DNA of 20,129 nt from a virus. A program made the translations under genes and the position numbers. Each line of letters opens with the position of its first letter. Position 1 is the stretch's first letter. Below, piece by piece: positions 4,585-11,866 of this stretch. The notes beneath the pieces were generated by a model. The model was not told the origin of the DNA. It did no database searches and saw only the letters and a list, made by a program, of their open reading frames with translations. The stretch is taken from positions 1 through 20,129 of IMG/VR virus record IMGVR_UViG_3300020472_000216, one strand, 5' to 3'.

Positions 4585-4914
4585 ATGAACCCATTCAAAA
4601 AGATTAATGATAATACCTATCAAGATGATGCAGGTATTTTATACAAACCTATCCCTAATTACGAGGACTATTTTGTATCTAACGAAGGACAGATATATTC
4701 AACTAAGTGGGGTAAATGGAAGAAATTAAAGATACATTTAAATGAAAATGGATATAGACGTGTTACTTTGCGACAAAATGGTAAAACAGTTGTTAGACGT
4801 TGTGCACGATTGTGTGCCCTTGCTTATCATCCAGGCGGAACAGATTCGCAGAACGTTATTCACATTGACAAAGACAAATTGAATGACCAAAGTAATAACC
4901 TAAAATGGGTATGA
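4585..4914 (+). CDS. HNH homing endonuclease with NUMOD4-like domain
   Basis: A 109-aa protein. Residues about 20-47 (PIPNYEDYFVSNEGQIYSTK) match the NUMOD4 DNA-binding motif, and GYRRVTLRQNGK forms the following strands. The C-terminal VIHIDKDKLNDQSNNLKWV is the HNH core (HiDxdkxNN..NLxW). The protein stops right after NLKWV, where relatives continue with a few more residues carrying the last catalytic Asn/His, so it may be slightly truncated. No Shine-Dalgarno precedes the ATG, typical for free-standing homing genes. It would nick or cut cognate alleles of competing phages and spread with its flanking DNA. It directly follows the oxygenase-like gene. Confidence 0.82.
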   Translation: MNPFKKINDNTYQDDAGILYKPIPNYEDYFVSNEGQIYSTKWGKWKKLKIHLNENGYRRVTLRQNGKTVVRRCARLCALAYHPGGTDSQNVIHIDKDKLNDQSNNLKWV

Positions 4915-5189
4915 GTTAGTGATAGTTTTCCACAATTATTCCACAGTTAAGTATATTTTCTGTGGATAAATAAATGGTTAATTAAACATACTTAAGCGTT
5001 CTATCTTTAGAGTCATAAGTGTTATAAACCCACGGAGGAATAGCGACCTTAATAGACTATATAAGAACAGAACAGTTGTCAACACTTAGGAGACACTACA
5101 GAAACTGTTACAAACCCCTTGACGTTTTCCACAGATTCGTTTATAATTAAGGGGTAAACACTAACTAACACATAGCGGTACTATTACCA
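4915..5189 (+). other. AT-rich intergenic region with a cluster of DnaA-box-like sites
   Basis: This 275-bp gap has no convincing ORF. It contains TTTTCCACA at 4926-4934, TATTCCACA at 4937-4945, TGTGGATAA at 4961-4969 (the exact reverse complement of TTATCCACA), and TTTTCCACA at 5125-5133. As I recall, TTTTCCACA is the DnaA-box form used by cyanobacteria, and TTATCCACA is the E. coli consensus. GATAAATA (4965-4972), which resembles the T4 late promoter box, overlaps the third site. A promoter closes the region. Confidence 0.6.
5103..5147 (+). promoter_or_regulatory. Promoter G: TTGACG-17-TATAAT with DnaA box in the spacer
   Basis: TTGACG (5119-5124) and TATAAT (5142-5147) are 17 bp apart, a near-consensus sigma-70 promoter. 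TTTTCCACA (5125-5133) fills the first half of the spacer. AACTGTTACA (5103-5112), a relaxed form of the upstream element, is 39 bp before the -10. The expected start is near 5154; it serves the gene at 5190. Confidence 0.8.
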
Positions 5190-5378
5190 ATGGGAAGGAC
5201 TTACAAACGTAACGATACGTATAGTTCAAATAGACCAAAATCTTTAAGAGAAAAGAGAAACAAATCGAACCGTAATAAGGGTCGAGTTTCTAACAACAAC
5301 TCCGAGCATTATGAGTACTCTGAGTATCAACAATCAAACGCTAATCGTACTCACCAAGGTAACACAAATGGACCCTGA
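5190..5378 (+). CDS. Small basic Asn/Ser/Arg-rich protein, unknown
   Basis: A 62-aa ORF at ATG 5190. It is highly polar and basic in the first half (RTYKRND, RPKSLREKRNKSNRNKGR) and Asn/Tyr/Gln-rich in the second, with no hydrophobic core. It is likely disordered and could bind nucleic acid. It follows promoter G after about 36 nt. Its end overlaps the start of an acidic protein by 11 nt. No family is recognised. Confidence 0.55.
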   Translation: MGRTYKRNDTYSSNRPKSLREKRNKSNRNKGRVSNNNSEHYEYSEYQQSNANRTHQGNTNGP

Positions 5379-5511
5379 GATTAAACCGTTTAATAGTAAA
5401 GATTGGATCGACAATCTCTTAGATGAAGATGATAACGAGTCTAAGGATTACGTTGAGATTGATGACACTTCCTTTGGAGATTTGGACCTTGACTACACAC
5501 ATTCCCAGTAA
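5368..5511 (+). CDS. Small acidic protein, unknown
   Basis: A 47-aa ORF. The start at ATG 5368 is preferred over ATG 5311 because AAGGT lies 10 nt upstream of 5368 and the intervening codons overlap the basic gene. About one third of residues are Asp or Glu (NLLDEDDNESKDYVEIDDTSFGDLD in pieces), with almost no basic residues. Overlap with the preceding basic gene and opposite charge suggest the two may act together. No family is recognised. Confidence 0.55.
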   Translation: MDPEIKPFNSKDWIDNLLDEDDNESKDYVEIDDTSFGDLDLDYTHSQ

Positions 5512-5692
5512 GATTGCAATCTATTGTGATCTATTTGATGAGGGTAATTTGCCCCCTGATGAACAAATAGAGATGGCACAGTTCTTAATAGATTGTGACC
5601 TACACAATGAACTCCTTCAGTATCAACAATTCTGCGACTATTGCATCGCCGAAGGGTTATGTTATGAGGTAGGAATTGCAGAGGATAAGTAA
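5489..5692 (+). CDS. Conserved small cyanophage-type protein, TTG start likely
   Basis: The coding signal is clear from IPSKIAIYCDLFDEGN onward, followed by an acidic helical segment (PPDEQIEMAQFLIDCD) and a Tyr/Cys-rich end (QYQQFCDYCIAEGLCYE). I recall similar short proteins in many marine cyanophages. The best start is TTG at 5489, with GGAGA at 5476-5480, giving 67 aa and 23 nt of overlap with the upstream gene. ATG 5462 or 5423 in the same frame would add residues unlike the rest. The function is unknown; the two paired cysteine-containing helices could bind metal or be structural. Confidence 0.65.
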   Translation: MTTHIPSKIAIYCDLFDEGNLPPDEQIEMAQFLIDCDLHNELLQYQQFCDYCIAEGLCYEVGIAEDK

Positions 5693-5867
5693 CAACAACT
5701 GTGTGCCCACTAAGTAACACAAATGTAATCACGATTGCACCCACTAAATGATATCGACTTATATAAAAAAGTCCTTCGTTGTTAACCTACAACAGTATAG
5801 GACGGCATATATTATCGAAATCGCATAAAATGGTACCTAGATATAGAAAAAATTCGCTGAGAAAAAA
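5693..5867 (+). other. Intergenic boundary between the small-gene block and the tail-associated block
   Basis: 175 bp with no ORF and no strong terminator. It holds A-rich boxes (TATATAAAAAAG near 5760; GATATAGAAAAAA near 5838) that could belong to a T4-like late promoter, but none matches TATAAATA well. GTACCTAG near 5832 has look-alikes before the genes at 12598 and 12753. Confidence 0.3.
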
Positions 5868-6284
5868 ATGACCAAAAAGGTTCGTCAGAGATTGGAAGGA
5901 GAATACTCCCAATGGCTTGGCAGAGAGTGGTCCCGTACGAAGGGTGGAGGTTGCTTCACCCTTCTTTATGATATGGGGAAGGATATCGGATACCACGTCT
6001 GCAAAGAAGACTACAGTTTCACTGCCAGAGAGTTCCTCAAGGATCTGTGGGAAGCAGAAGACTGGTCTGTGCTGAAAACATCAGAGATGGGGGAAGTGTT
6101 TGACCTAGACGATCTGAATAAATTTGATATTTTGGTGATGAAATTAGATAAACGTTTGAATCACTGCGCTGTATATCTTGGGGAAGGGTATTTGTTACAT
6201 CATAAAGCTTTCGATGTGTCAAGAATAGAATCTGTAGAACAATATATACCAAAGACACTGTATGTTATAAGAAAAAATGCATAG
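5868..6284 (+). CDS. NlpC/P60-family cysteine peptidase (tail-associated endopeptidase-like)
   Basis: A 138-aa protein. Residues 15-40 (QWLGREW, then GGGCFTLLYDMGKDIG) match the start of the NlpC/P60 domain, with Cys29 as nucleophile. LNHCAVYLGEGYLLHH carries His99 and the third triad residue His111. Such proteins cleave peptide cross-links in peptidoglycan; phage lambda tail protein K is a relative. The size is that of a bare catalytic domain. The only obvious start is ATG 5868, preceded by a weak GAG. It heads a compact operon whose next gene overlaps it by 8 nt. Its place upstream of baseplate genes suggests a tail or baseplate enzyme helping DNA entry rather than an endolysin, but lysis cannot be excluded. 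Confidence 0.85.
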   Translation: MTKKVRQRLEGEYSQWLGREWSRTKGGGCFTLLYDMGKDIGYHVCKEDYSFTAREFLKDLWEAEDWSVLKTSEMGEVFDLDDLNKFDILVMKLDKRLNHCAVYLGEGYLLHHKAFDVSRIESVEQYIPKTLYVIRKNA

Positions 6285-6441
6285 ATTCACTACAATTATC
6301 CGAGAGGATGATCATACGGGTGATCTATACGTTATTCTACCAGACTCAGTATTATCTGAAGCAGACTTAATGGTCGGCGATGAGGTAGAATATAGTGTAG
6401 ACAATGAAACCGTACTCTTGGAGAAGTCAAGAAATGACTAA
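6277..6441 (+). CDS. Small AbrB/MazE-like swapped-hairpin protein (candidate)
   Basis: A 54-aa ORF at ATG 6277, overlapping the peptidase gene by 8 nt and the next gene by 8 nt. The pattern LYVILPDSVLSEADLMVGDEVEYSVDNETVLLEKS follows the strand-'lP..ll..l.l..GDeve'-strand order of the AbrB/MazE fold, normally a dimeric DNA-binding domain in regulators and antitoxins. The acidic N-terminus is unlike DNA-binding members, so it could serve another role. No toxin gene is adjacent. Confidence 0.6.
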   Translation: MHRFTTIIREDDHTGDLYVILPDSVLSEADLMVGDEVEYSVDNETVLLEKSRND

Positions 6442-6607
6442 AATGACTAGCACAGAGGAAAAACTGTGCTATGATGCTGTTAGGTATTACCAAATGAATC
6501 ACGTTGGTCCTTTTAAGCACGCACAATACGCTATGTGCGACGAAATCCTACGAAAACTTAACCACACTCAACATTATGGACAAACCTCAGTCGGAACGGC
6601 AGACTGA
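6434..6607 (+). CDS. Small protein, unknown
   Basis: A 57-aa ORF. The start at ATG 6434 is chosen because GGAG lies at 6420-6423 and it fits the 8-nt overlap with the upstream gene. The sequence looks like one or two helices with Tyr, Cys and several His (YDAVRYYQMNHVGPFKHAQYAMC). It overlaps the next gene by 32 nt. No family is recognised. Confidence 0.6.
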   Translation: MTKMTSTEEKLCYDAVRYYQMNHVGPFKHAQYAMCDEILRKLNHTQHYGQTSVGTAD

Positions 6608-6776
6608 ATGGACTGCTACGTTCACGAAGGAGGAACGTCAACTAATATGCAACTCAGGCAAATGGTGTTTGTTATACAAAGCCGAGGTCTGTGGGGGCAA
6701 ACCCCTGTTGAAGGTACAGGCAACTTGGAGAAGTATAAGAGAGAAATTAAAAGCAGGGGATGACTTCTTAGAGTAG
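6576..6776 (+). CDS. Small basic protein, unknown
   Basis: A 66-aa ORF at ATG 6576, overlapping the previous gene by 32 nt. It contains Trp and Cys in the middle (CNSGKWCLLYKAEVCGGK) and a basic helix near the end (TWRSIREKLKAG). No Shine-Dalgarno precedes the start, which suggests translational coupling. No family is recognised. Confidence 0.6.
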   Translation: MDKPQSERQTEWTATFTKEERQLICNSGKWCLLYKAEVCGGKPLLKVQATWRSIREKLKAGDDFLE

Positions 6777-6798
6777 TAAACCCTGAAAGTACTACCCC

Positions 6799-6812
6799 CG
6801 CGACGCTTCGCG
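6799..6812 (+). promoter_or_regulatory. Short GC-rich hairpin before the oxygenase start
   Basis: CGCGA (6799-6803) and TCGCG (6808-6812) form a stem with a 4-nt loop, 8 nt before the ATG at 6820. No Shine-Dalgarno is present, so the hairpin may influence initiation. There is no T run, so it is not a terminator. Confidence 0.45.
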
Positions 6813-6819
6813 TATTACT

Positions 6820-7335
6820 ATGGAAATCATTGACAACTTTTTACCAACAGAAGAATACCTTCTGCTACAGGAACAATTCTCGTCAGATGTGTTCCCGTGG
6901 TACTTTGGTCGAAAGACTAATCATATTGCCCAGATGTTCGAACCTGACTTAATAGCGAAGGAAAAACATAACTGGCATCTATTCAATCTAATGTACTCAA
7001 ATGGGACTCCTCTAACCCCTGAGTATGACCTTGTGCTAGGTTTAATTAATAAGATCAACCCACGTGCCCTTATACGAGTAAAGGCGAACCTAACCCCTGT
7101 TGCGGATGAGATACGGACGTTTGAGTTACATAATGATATAAACGATGATGGTAAAGGGGAATCAAAGACATCAATCTACTATATAAATGATAATAACGGA
7201 TTTTCTTTATTCGAAGAAGGGCTTAAAGTAGAGTCTGTCGCAAACAGATTAGTAACCTTCCAAGAGAACGTTCTACACTGCGGTTCTACTTCGACTGATG
7301 AAAGACGTATAGTACTGAATCTTAATTACTTTTAA
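6820..7335 (+). CDS. 2OG-Fe(II) oxygenase (prolyl-hydroxylase-like), complete catalytic site
   Basis: A 171-aa protein. FELHND gives the HxD pair (His104, Asp106). About 47 residues later ENVLHCGS gives the distal His153, and ERRIVLNLNY provides the conserved Arg (162/163) that binds 2-oxoglutarate. TSIYYIN and RLVTFQ are the flanking double-stranded beta-helix strands. The enzyme would use iron, oxygen and 2-oxoglutarate to hydroxylate an unknown substrate. Such genes are frequent in cyanophages, where roles in host carbon/nitrogen metabolism or modification of phage or host proteins have been proposed. It lies between unknown small genes and an HNH gene, not next to a recognisable substrate. 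It contrasts with the protein at 3922, which lacks two ligands. Confidence 0.88.
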   Translation: MEIIDNFLPTEEYLLLQEQFSSDVFPWYFGRKTNHIAQMFEPDLIAKEKHNWHLFNLMYSNGTPLTPEYDLVLGLINKINPRALIRVKANLTPVADEIRTFELHNDINDDGKGESKTSIYYINDNNGFSLFEEGLKVESVANRLVTFQENVLHCGSTSTDERRIVLNLNYF

Positions 7336-7340
7336 CTAAA

Positions 7341-7871
7341 ATGAAACTAAACATATGTGTGTTCTGTGGTAGAGAAGATGATCTACATCACCACCACGTA
7401 GTACCTAGAGGATCAGAAGAAGCAAGAGCTTGTGGGGTTTCAGATGAATTTATTGAAAGTGAGTACAACCTTATAACAGTATGTACTAAGCATCACAATA
7501 TGATACACGGTATAAGACATACAATGAAGAAGCAGAATTTCAGTCAGTTAGTAAAAGATGGTCAAGCAAAGGGAATAGAAGAAGGAAGATTTCCAGGTAG
7601 ACCAAGAATGGAAGAGTGGAAACGTGATAAAATATATGAGATGTATGACAACGGTGCTAAGTGGGAAGAAATACACGAAGTAACTGGTTGTGCTGCAAGT
7701 ACAATATCTAAGTGTCTACACGCTAGTGGAAGAATACTGAAACGTAATAAAAGAAAGTATAACCCAAACTACTGGGACGGTAAAGCGGATAAGTGGATGG
7801 AAGAAGAACAAGCACGTTTATCCAAACCCAAAATCAAAAAAGATTTCTCTGATATGCCCCTTCTATCTTAA
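7341..7871 (+). CDS. HNH endonuclease with C-terminal helix-turn-helix
   Basis: A 176-aa protein. CVFCG (Cys6, Cys9), then DLHHHHVVPRG, then YNLITVCTKHHNMIHG form a zinc-supported HNH nuclease domain over residues 5-57. After a linker, GRPRMEEWKRDKIYEMYDNG and WEEIHEVTGCAASTISKCL form a resolvase-like helix-turn-helix, which would give DNA recognition. The C-terminus is basic. This is a free-standing homing-endonuclease-like gene, 5 nt after the oxygenase, with no Shine-Dalgarno. As at 4585, an HNH gene follows an oxygenase gene. An alternative role in packaging-type nicking is less likely given the location. Confidence 0.88.
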   Translation: MKLNICVFCGREDDLHHHHVVPRGSEEARACGVSDEFIESEYNLITVCTKHHNMIHGIRHTMKKQNFSQLVKDGQAKGIEEGRFPGRPRMEEWKRDKIYEMYDNGAKWEEIHEVTGCAASTISKCLHASGRILKRNKRKYNPNYWDGKADKWMEEEQARLSKPKIKKDFSDMPLLS

Positions 7872-7872
7872 T

Positions 7873-8142
7873 ATGGACATCCCTGAATTTGAATCATACG
7901 AGCAAGAGTTGGAGTGGCGATTTGAAAGGATTGCTGATTCTATTAAAACTTTAGCACAGAAGTCTCAGTCACACGAACAGTTTTTAAAGCGTGGTGCTGA
8001 GATGATTATGTACAAGATCCCAGGTACTGAGGACTATTCTAACCTCAAACAGGTATTTGACGATCTTTATAAGAGACTAAATAAGCTGGAGGTAGCGTAC
8101 CTAAATGCCAGCATATCTGATAGAGACGGGAAGGAGTTATGA
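7873..8142 (+). CDS. Small acidic helical protein, unknown
   Basis: An 89-aa ORF one base after the HNH stop, ending 38 nt inside the giant structural gene. It is highly charged and helical, with a likely coiled-coil segment near the C-terminus (LKQVFDDLYKRLNKLEVAYL). Leading the structural gene with an overlap suggests a tail or baseplate assembly factor or a chaperone, which is inference from position only. Confidence 0.7.
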   Translation: MDIPEFESYEQELEWRFERIADSIKTLAQKSQSHEQFLKRGAEMIMYKIPGTEDYSNLKQVFDDLYKRLNKLEVAYLNASISDRDGKEL

Positions 8143-11100
8143 GAATCCAGTAGATTCTTATGAATACTCACGCTCATATACAACTGACGATCATCCAGAC
8201 TTTGCCCAATTTGGTCCTGGTGGATATCAAATAACTGTAGAAGGTAGTGGACCTGGTTCTTTCGAGTTTGGAAAGGATGAGGTCTATTACATTGGAACAC
8301 AGTCAGAGACTTGTGTGGCTAATTGTAATGCAGAGAGAAGAGCAATATACAGATGGTATTCTGCTAGAAGAGTAGATCATACTTATCATTACTTAAATGA
8401 TCTTCCTGATAGTATGCCTTTAAATCCTAAAAGGTATAATGCGGAACCAAGAAATAGGAAGGAAGTCTTTTATACATCAGAGAAAAATCTTGCAGGTAAT
8501 ACAGAGATATTCTTATTATATGATGCTGCAAACTTTAACAGTTATCTCTCTACTACCAGTGGTGCAAGTACCGTATCGATACAGTTTGATGGTAGTGGTA
8601 ATCTAGTTTGTACAGGATCAGGTAGTGCTACTATAGTTTTTAACTTTAGTTGGAACGATAATCCTAATACTGCTGGTACTGCATTAGGAACATATGCTAT
8701 TCCCACTCTGGGTATATCATTTACTCAGACTGGACAAGCAGGACAGTCTCCTCAGCAATCTGCTACTGTTACTGCTGGTAACACATACAACTGCACTATT
8801 ACTAATGGTAATGCAGCTGGATTCAATCTTCAGAATGGTAATACAGAAATATGTTTTAAAGACGGTAGTGGTAGTGATTGTAATGCTTTACTTACTACTG
8901 CAATCAATCAGGATCAAGGAAATGCAATTTGTAGTTTAGGATATATCTGGACCACGGCAGCCGCTGCAACAGCAGCAGGTGTAACTCATCCTGCTGAGTC
9001 TGCGATACCTTTATACCATTATAAGGAACTCACAAACAACGATGATTTCTATACTACCACCCCTGCTACAGAGGTCAATTTAGAAACTGGCATTGCTGGT
9101 GTACCTGATTGCGCCAAACCACTAGACCAGGCATACAAGTATCAAGGCATCCTAGGATATGTGTTCTCAGCAACTGCACCTAGAATTAAGAAGCAGATCG
9201 TTGAAGCAGGTAAACCGATCAACACTGGAGAGGTTTCTAGGTCATCTTGGTACGATTGGGATGAGGCTGGTGGGTATGGAGAGGAGGAATATAACGAACA
9301 GAGTCCTCCACCGAGCACTATGGGGTGGGGAAACCCCGATAATGTCGATTTATTAGACGATAAAGCTAATTTTGAGTGGTATTATGGCAAAAATGGTGCT
9401 GTAAAGGCGTGTTTACCCCGATTTTTGGGTTTTCACGACGCTTTTGAGGGTCAATTCGTGTATTATTTGTATGATACGTCATTTCCCTTCTCAGGACCGA
9501 TATATGGGGTTAATTTGATCACTACGGACGCACCTTGCAATCCTAGCACTGCTGACTGTCCACACGACCCACATACAACATATCACTCATATTATTATGA
9601 GATGCGTGAAGATGCTTGGAAGACCCAAAAAACACATATTGCAGTCGATGCACCCAACACTGTAGGTCTTCAGGAGTCATTTTGGACTGTTGGAACAGAT
9701 GATCATATGGTTTTCTTCCGTTATACGAGTGTTACTGGCTTTTTTGCGATAGGTGAACAGATCAATGGATGGTTAATACAGAACGTACGTTACTTTGGTG
9801 ATGAGTTACGTTGTGGTTATATGAATTTACAGACTATTGCTGGTGTACAAGGTAGTTCTTTCTCATATCAGCAGACTTTTAACTCTGCAAACAACGGAAC
9901 TGCTGAAATTTTAGCTGGTTTTGGGATAAGAGATAAGGCAGCATTCTTTGGAGTATATGAATTTCCTAAGAAATTGGCATATTATAAGGCAGAAATTGAT
10001 AATAGAGCACTTATACCGAAGAGAAACTTTGATGAAGCAATATTAGAAGCAACAATTAATGATGCTGGTGGTATAGGATCTATTGAAATTATCAATGCAG
10101 GTAGAGATTATGTTAAACCAACCTGTGTTATCTCTATTCCTGACCTATTAAGACAGGAAGGATACTCTGATACTGCCTCAAATATACCAGAAACGTTCGA
10201 AGATAACGTAAGTGGTAATGTTCAGGTACAATATCAAAGGAAAGATGACTTTAAAGCAGCAAGTTATGATGCTGAGAAAGCCGCTGCTAACGTTCAGACT
10301 CAACAATACATCACAGAAGCGGGTTATTCTGGGTCTTTGAGGCAAGCAGAAGCATCAATTGTGCTAGATTCACTAGGATGTGTCAAAGCAGTCACTATAG
10401 TTGACCCTGGAGCAGGGTACCAGGCTGGAGAAGAAGTTACTATTAGTGTTGTTGAGATTGATAGAAAGAGTAGAACTGATACTTATGTTGGAGAAGGTGC
10501 TGATGATATCTCTGGAGGACTAGAAAGATCACTTAATTCTGAAGATGAGGATGAAACTATACCATCTGAGGATGCTAGAAGTGCTTGGGGTGAAGGTTTA
10601 GGGTATGCTAAAGAGTCATTTAAGAATTTCAATCAACCAATTCGATCAGAATACGTTGATGGGTACTTGAAAACAAAGGATTTTGATGATAAAGAGAAGA
10701 CAAGATTCTGTGATAACATCCCTGTTAGGTGTTTAGATCCATCTGTAGGTACAGATTGGACAAATTTAAGCACATATTTGGATCCTGATGATTATCAGAG
10801 TGAAATTTTGAACGCAGAACCCACTTGGGGACAAAATGATGCGATGATTTCGGGTGCTGTATCTCAATCTGTGCAAGATGCACAGTATGTTGAGGGTAAA
10901 ATGGCATCTGGAATGCCTGGAATGTTCGGTGGAGAGTGTTTAGAGACATTTCAGGCTAATCTTTATCAGGTTAGACGCTTTTTTGACATACCTTGTCCTA
11001 CTGTTGCGTATAATCAGTACGGGGAAGAGACGACATATGGGTATTTGCCATACAAATACTGTGGAAGTAAGGAAGAATTTGCTCAAGTTCGTGTTTCAAT

Positions 11101-11866
11101 GTGGTGTGAAGGGGATGTTTCCCTTAAAGGTGAAACTGTTAACCAACAATTCCTTGATTGGTTGGAGTCTTTACCTAAACCTTCTTACACAAAGCCTCGT
11201 CCAGCTGGTCCAAACAACAAATCTCACACTTGTGTACGTGGTAGTAGCGTCAAAGGACGTTGTTTCTCGTCAGGTGGCGGTAACTATACGTTCGTTCCTA
11301 CTGCTGGTGATGAAACTACGTTCGATTTTTACGGGTCTGAGCTGGAGAAATTAGCAACTTGGGTTGGACCGAACAATTATACATCGTATGGAAGTGGGTC
11401 TATAAGCATATATGACACAATGAATGGTCAAACATATACGCACACGTACAATACTATCCAGTTGGCTAGCTGTACTAATAACAAATTCCCTAATCCTTGC
11501 TGGCATAACTTCATTGCTGACGGTGTGTTGAACGTATACAGTGGTTATGATGAGAATGGTAATGGTTTAGCATCAGATGATATCTGTACTGGACAACCTT
11601 TCTCCAATCCTTCTACTTGGGTACAGAGTGGAAACCTGAATGAATATGGTAATTGTTCTGCTCTACAGAACGTTGTACACTCTACAGTGGCATTTGACAC
11701 AGGTAAAACATCAGAAGACAACCCATACATAGAATTGGGACCGTTTAACGGAAAAATGCATTGGGCAAACTACTTGCCTGGGGCAACACACTTATTAGAT
11801 CAATCGATTAAACGATGGGGTAACCCATATTTCGATGAATGTGATTTAACTAATCAGGATCAATAA
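8105..11866 (+). CDS. Giant virion structural protein (1253 aa), probable baseplate or tail component
   Basis: Starts at ATG 8105 with GGAGG at 8088-8092. Recognisable parts: residues 80-130 (AIYRWY, then VFYTSEKN) and 302-356 (LYHYKEL, DDFYTT, YQGILGYVF) look like two DUF5648-type repeats, often seen in secreted or surface proteins. About 650-680 (SIEIINAGRDYVKPTCVISI) and 749-783 (VKAVTIVDPGAGYQAGEEVTI) are single beta-repeats of the kind that fill the giant protein at 15274. The protein is rich in Gly, Tyr, Asn and Cys. The stop overlaps the PAAR gene start (TAATG), arguing for co-assembly at the central spike or baseplate. I see no gp5-like lysozyme or OB-fold motif. The exact role is unknown. 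Confidence 0.8.
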   Translation: MPAYLIETGRSYENPVDSYEYSRSYTTDDHPDFAQFGPGGYQITVEGSGPGSFEFGKDEVYYIGTQSETCVANCNAERRAIYRWYSARRVDHTYHYLNDLPDSMPLNPKRYNAEPRNRKEVFYTSEKNLAGNTEIFLLYDAANFNSYLSTTSGASTVSIQFDGSGNLVCTGSGSATIVFNFSWNDNPNTAGTALGTYAIPTLGISFTQTGQAGQSPQQSATVTAGNTYNCTITNGNAAGFNLQNGNTEICFKDGSGSDCNALLTTAINQDQGNAICSLGYIWTTAAAATAAGVTHPAESAIPLYHYKELTNNDDFYTTTPATEVNLETGIAGVPDCAKPLDQAYKYQGILGYVFSATAPRIKKQIVEAGKPINTGEVSRSSWYDWDEAGGYGEEEYNEQSPPPSTMGWGNPDNVDLLDDKANFEWYYGKNGAVKACLPRFLGFHDAFEGQFVYYLYDTSFPFSGPIYGVNLITTDAPCNPSTADCPHDPHTTYHSYYYEMREDAWKTQKTHIAVDAPNTVGLQESFWTVGTDDHMVFFRYTSVTGFFAIGEQINGWLIQNVRYFGDELRCGYMNLQTIAGVQGSSFSYQQTFNSANNGTAEILAGFGIRDKAAFFGVYEFPKKLAYYKAEIDNRALIPKRNFDEAILEATINDAGGIGSIEIINAGRDYVKPTCVISIPDLLRQEGYSDTASNIPETFEDNVSGNVQVQYQRKDDFKAASYDAEKAAANVQTQQYITEAGYSGSLRQAEASIVLDSLGCVKAVTIVDPGAGYQAGEEVTISVVEIDRKSRTDTYVGEGADDISGGLERSLNSEDEDETIPSEDARSAWGEGLGYAKESFKNFNQPIRSEYVDGYLKTKDFDDKEKTRFCDNIPVRCLDPSVGTDWTNLSTYLDPDDYQSEILNAEPTWGQNDAMISGAVSQSVQDAQYVEGKMASGMPGMFGGECLETFQANLYQVRRFFDIPCPTVAYNQYGEETTYGYLPYKYCGSKEEFAQVRVSMWCEGDVSLKGETVNQQFLDWLESLPKPSYTKPRPAGPNNKSHTCVRGSSVKGRCFSSGGGNYTFVPTAGDETTFDFYGSELEKLATWVGPNNYTSYGSGSISIYDTMNGQTYTHTYNTIQLASCTNNKFPNPCWHNFIADGVLNVYSGYDENGNGLASDDICTGQPFSNPSTWVQSGNLNEYGNCSALQNVVHSTVAFDTGKTSEDNPYIELGPFNGKMHWANYLPGATHLLDQSIKRWGNPYFDECDLTNQDQ

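Noticed and set aside
5103-5109. Inverted repeat AACAGTT (5071) / AACTGTT (5103) as an operator
   Set aside because: Seven-base arms with a 25-bp spacer in AT-rich DNA could easily be chance.
4915-5189. tRNA or other known small RNA gene in the largest gap
   Set aside because: No cloverleaf or GTTCGA-type T-loop could be found on either strand.
5311-5511. Longer start (ATG 5311) for the acidic protein
   Set aside because: The extra 19 residues have a composition unlike the rest, overlap the basic gene, and lack a Shine-Dalgarno, while 5368 has AAGGT.
5493-6526. Minus-strand ORFs of 64-83 codons
   Set aside because: They are antisense to well-supported + strand genes (peptidase, AbrB-like protein), lack ribosome-binding sites, and translate to sequences with no family pattern.
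6277-6607. Toxin-antitoxin system from the AbrB/MazE-like protein
   Set aside because: Neither neighbour looks like a PemK/MazF or VapC toxin, and the surrounding genes are overlapping tail-region genes.
7398-7405. TACCTAG as a shared regulatory motif (also near 5832, 12580, 12713)
   Set aside because: It is only 7 bp, and one copy lies in the middle of the HNH gene; spacing to starts is inconsistent.
8694-11354. Alternative-frame + strand ORFs inside the giant gene at 8105
   Set aside because: They are low-complexity, Leu/Val-rich products of the other frames; the 1253-codon frame explains the region.
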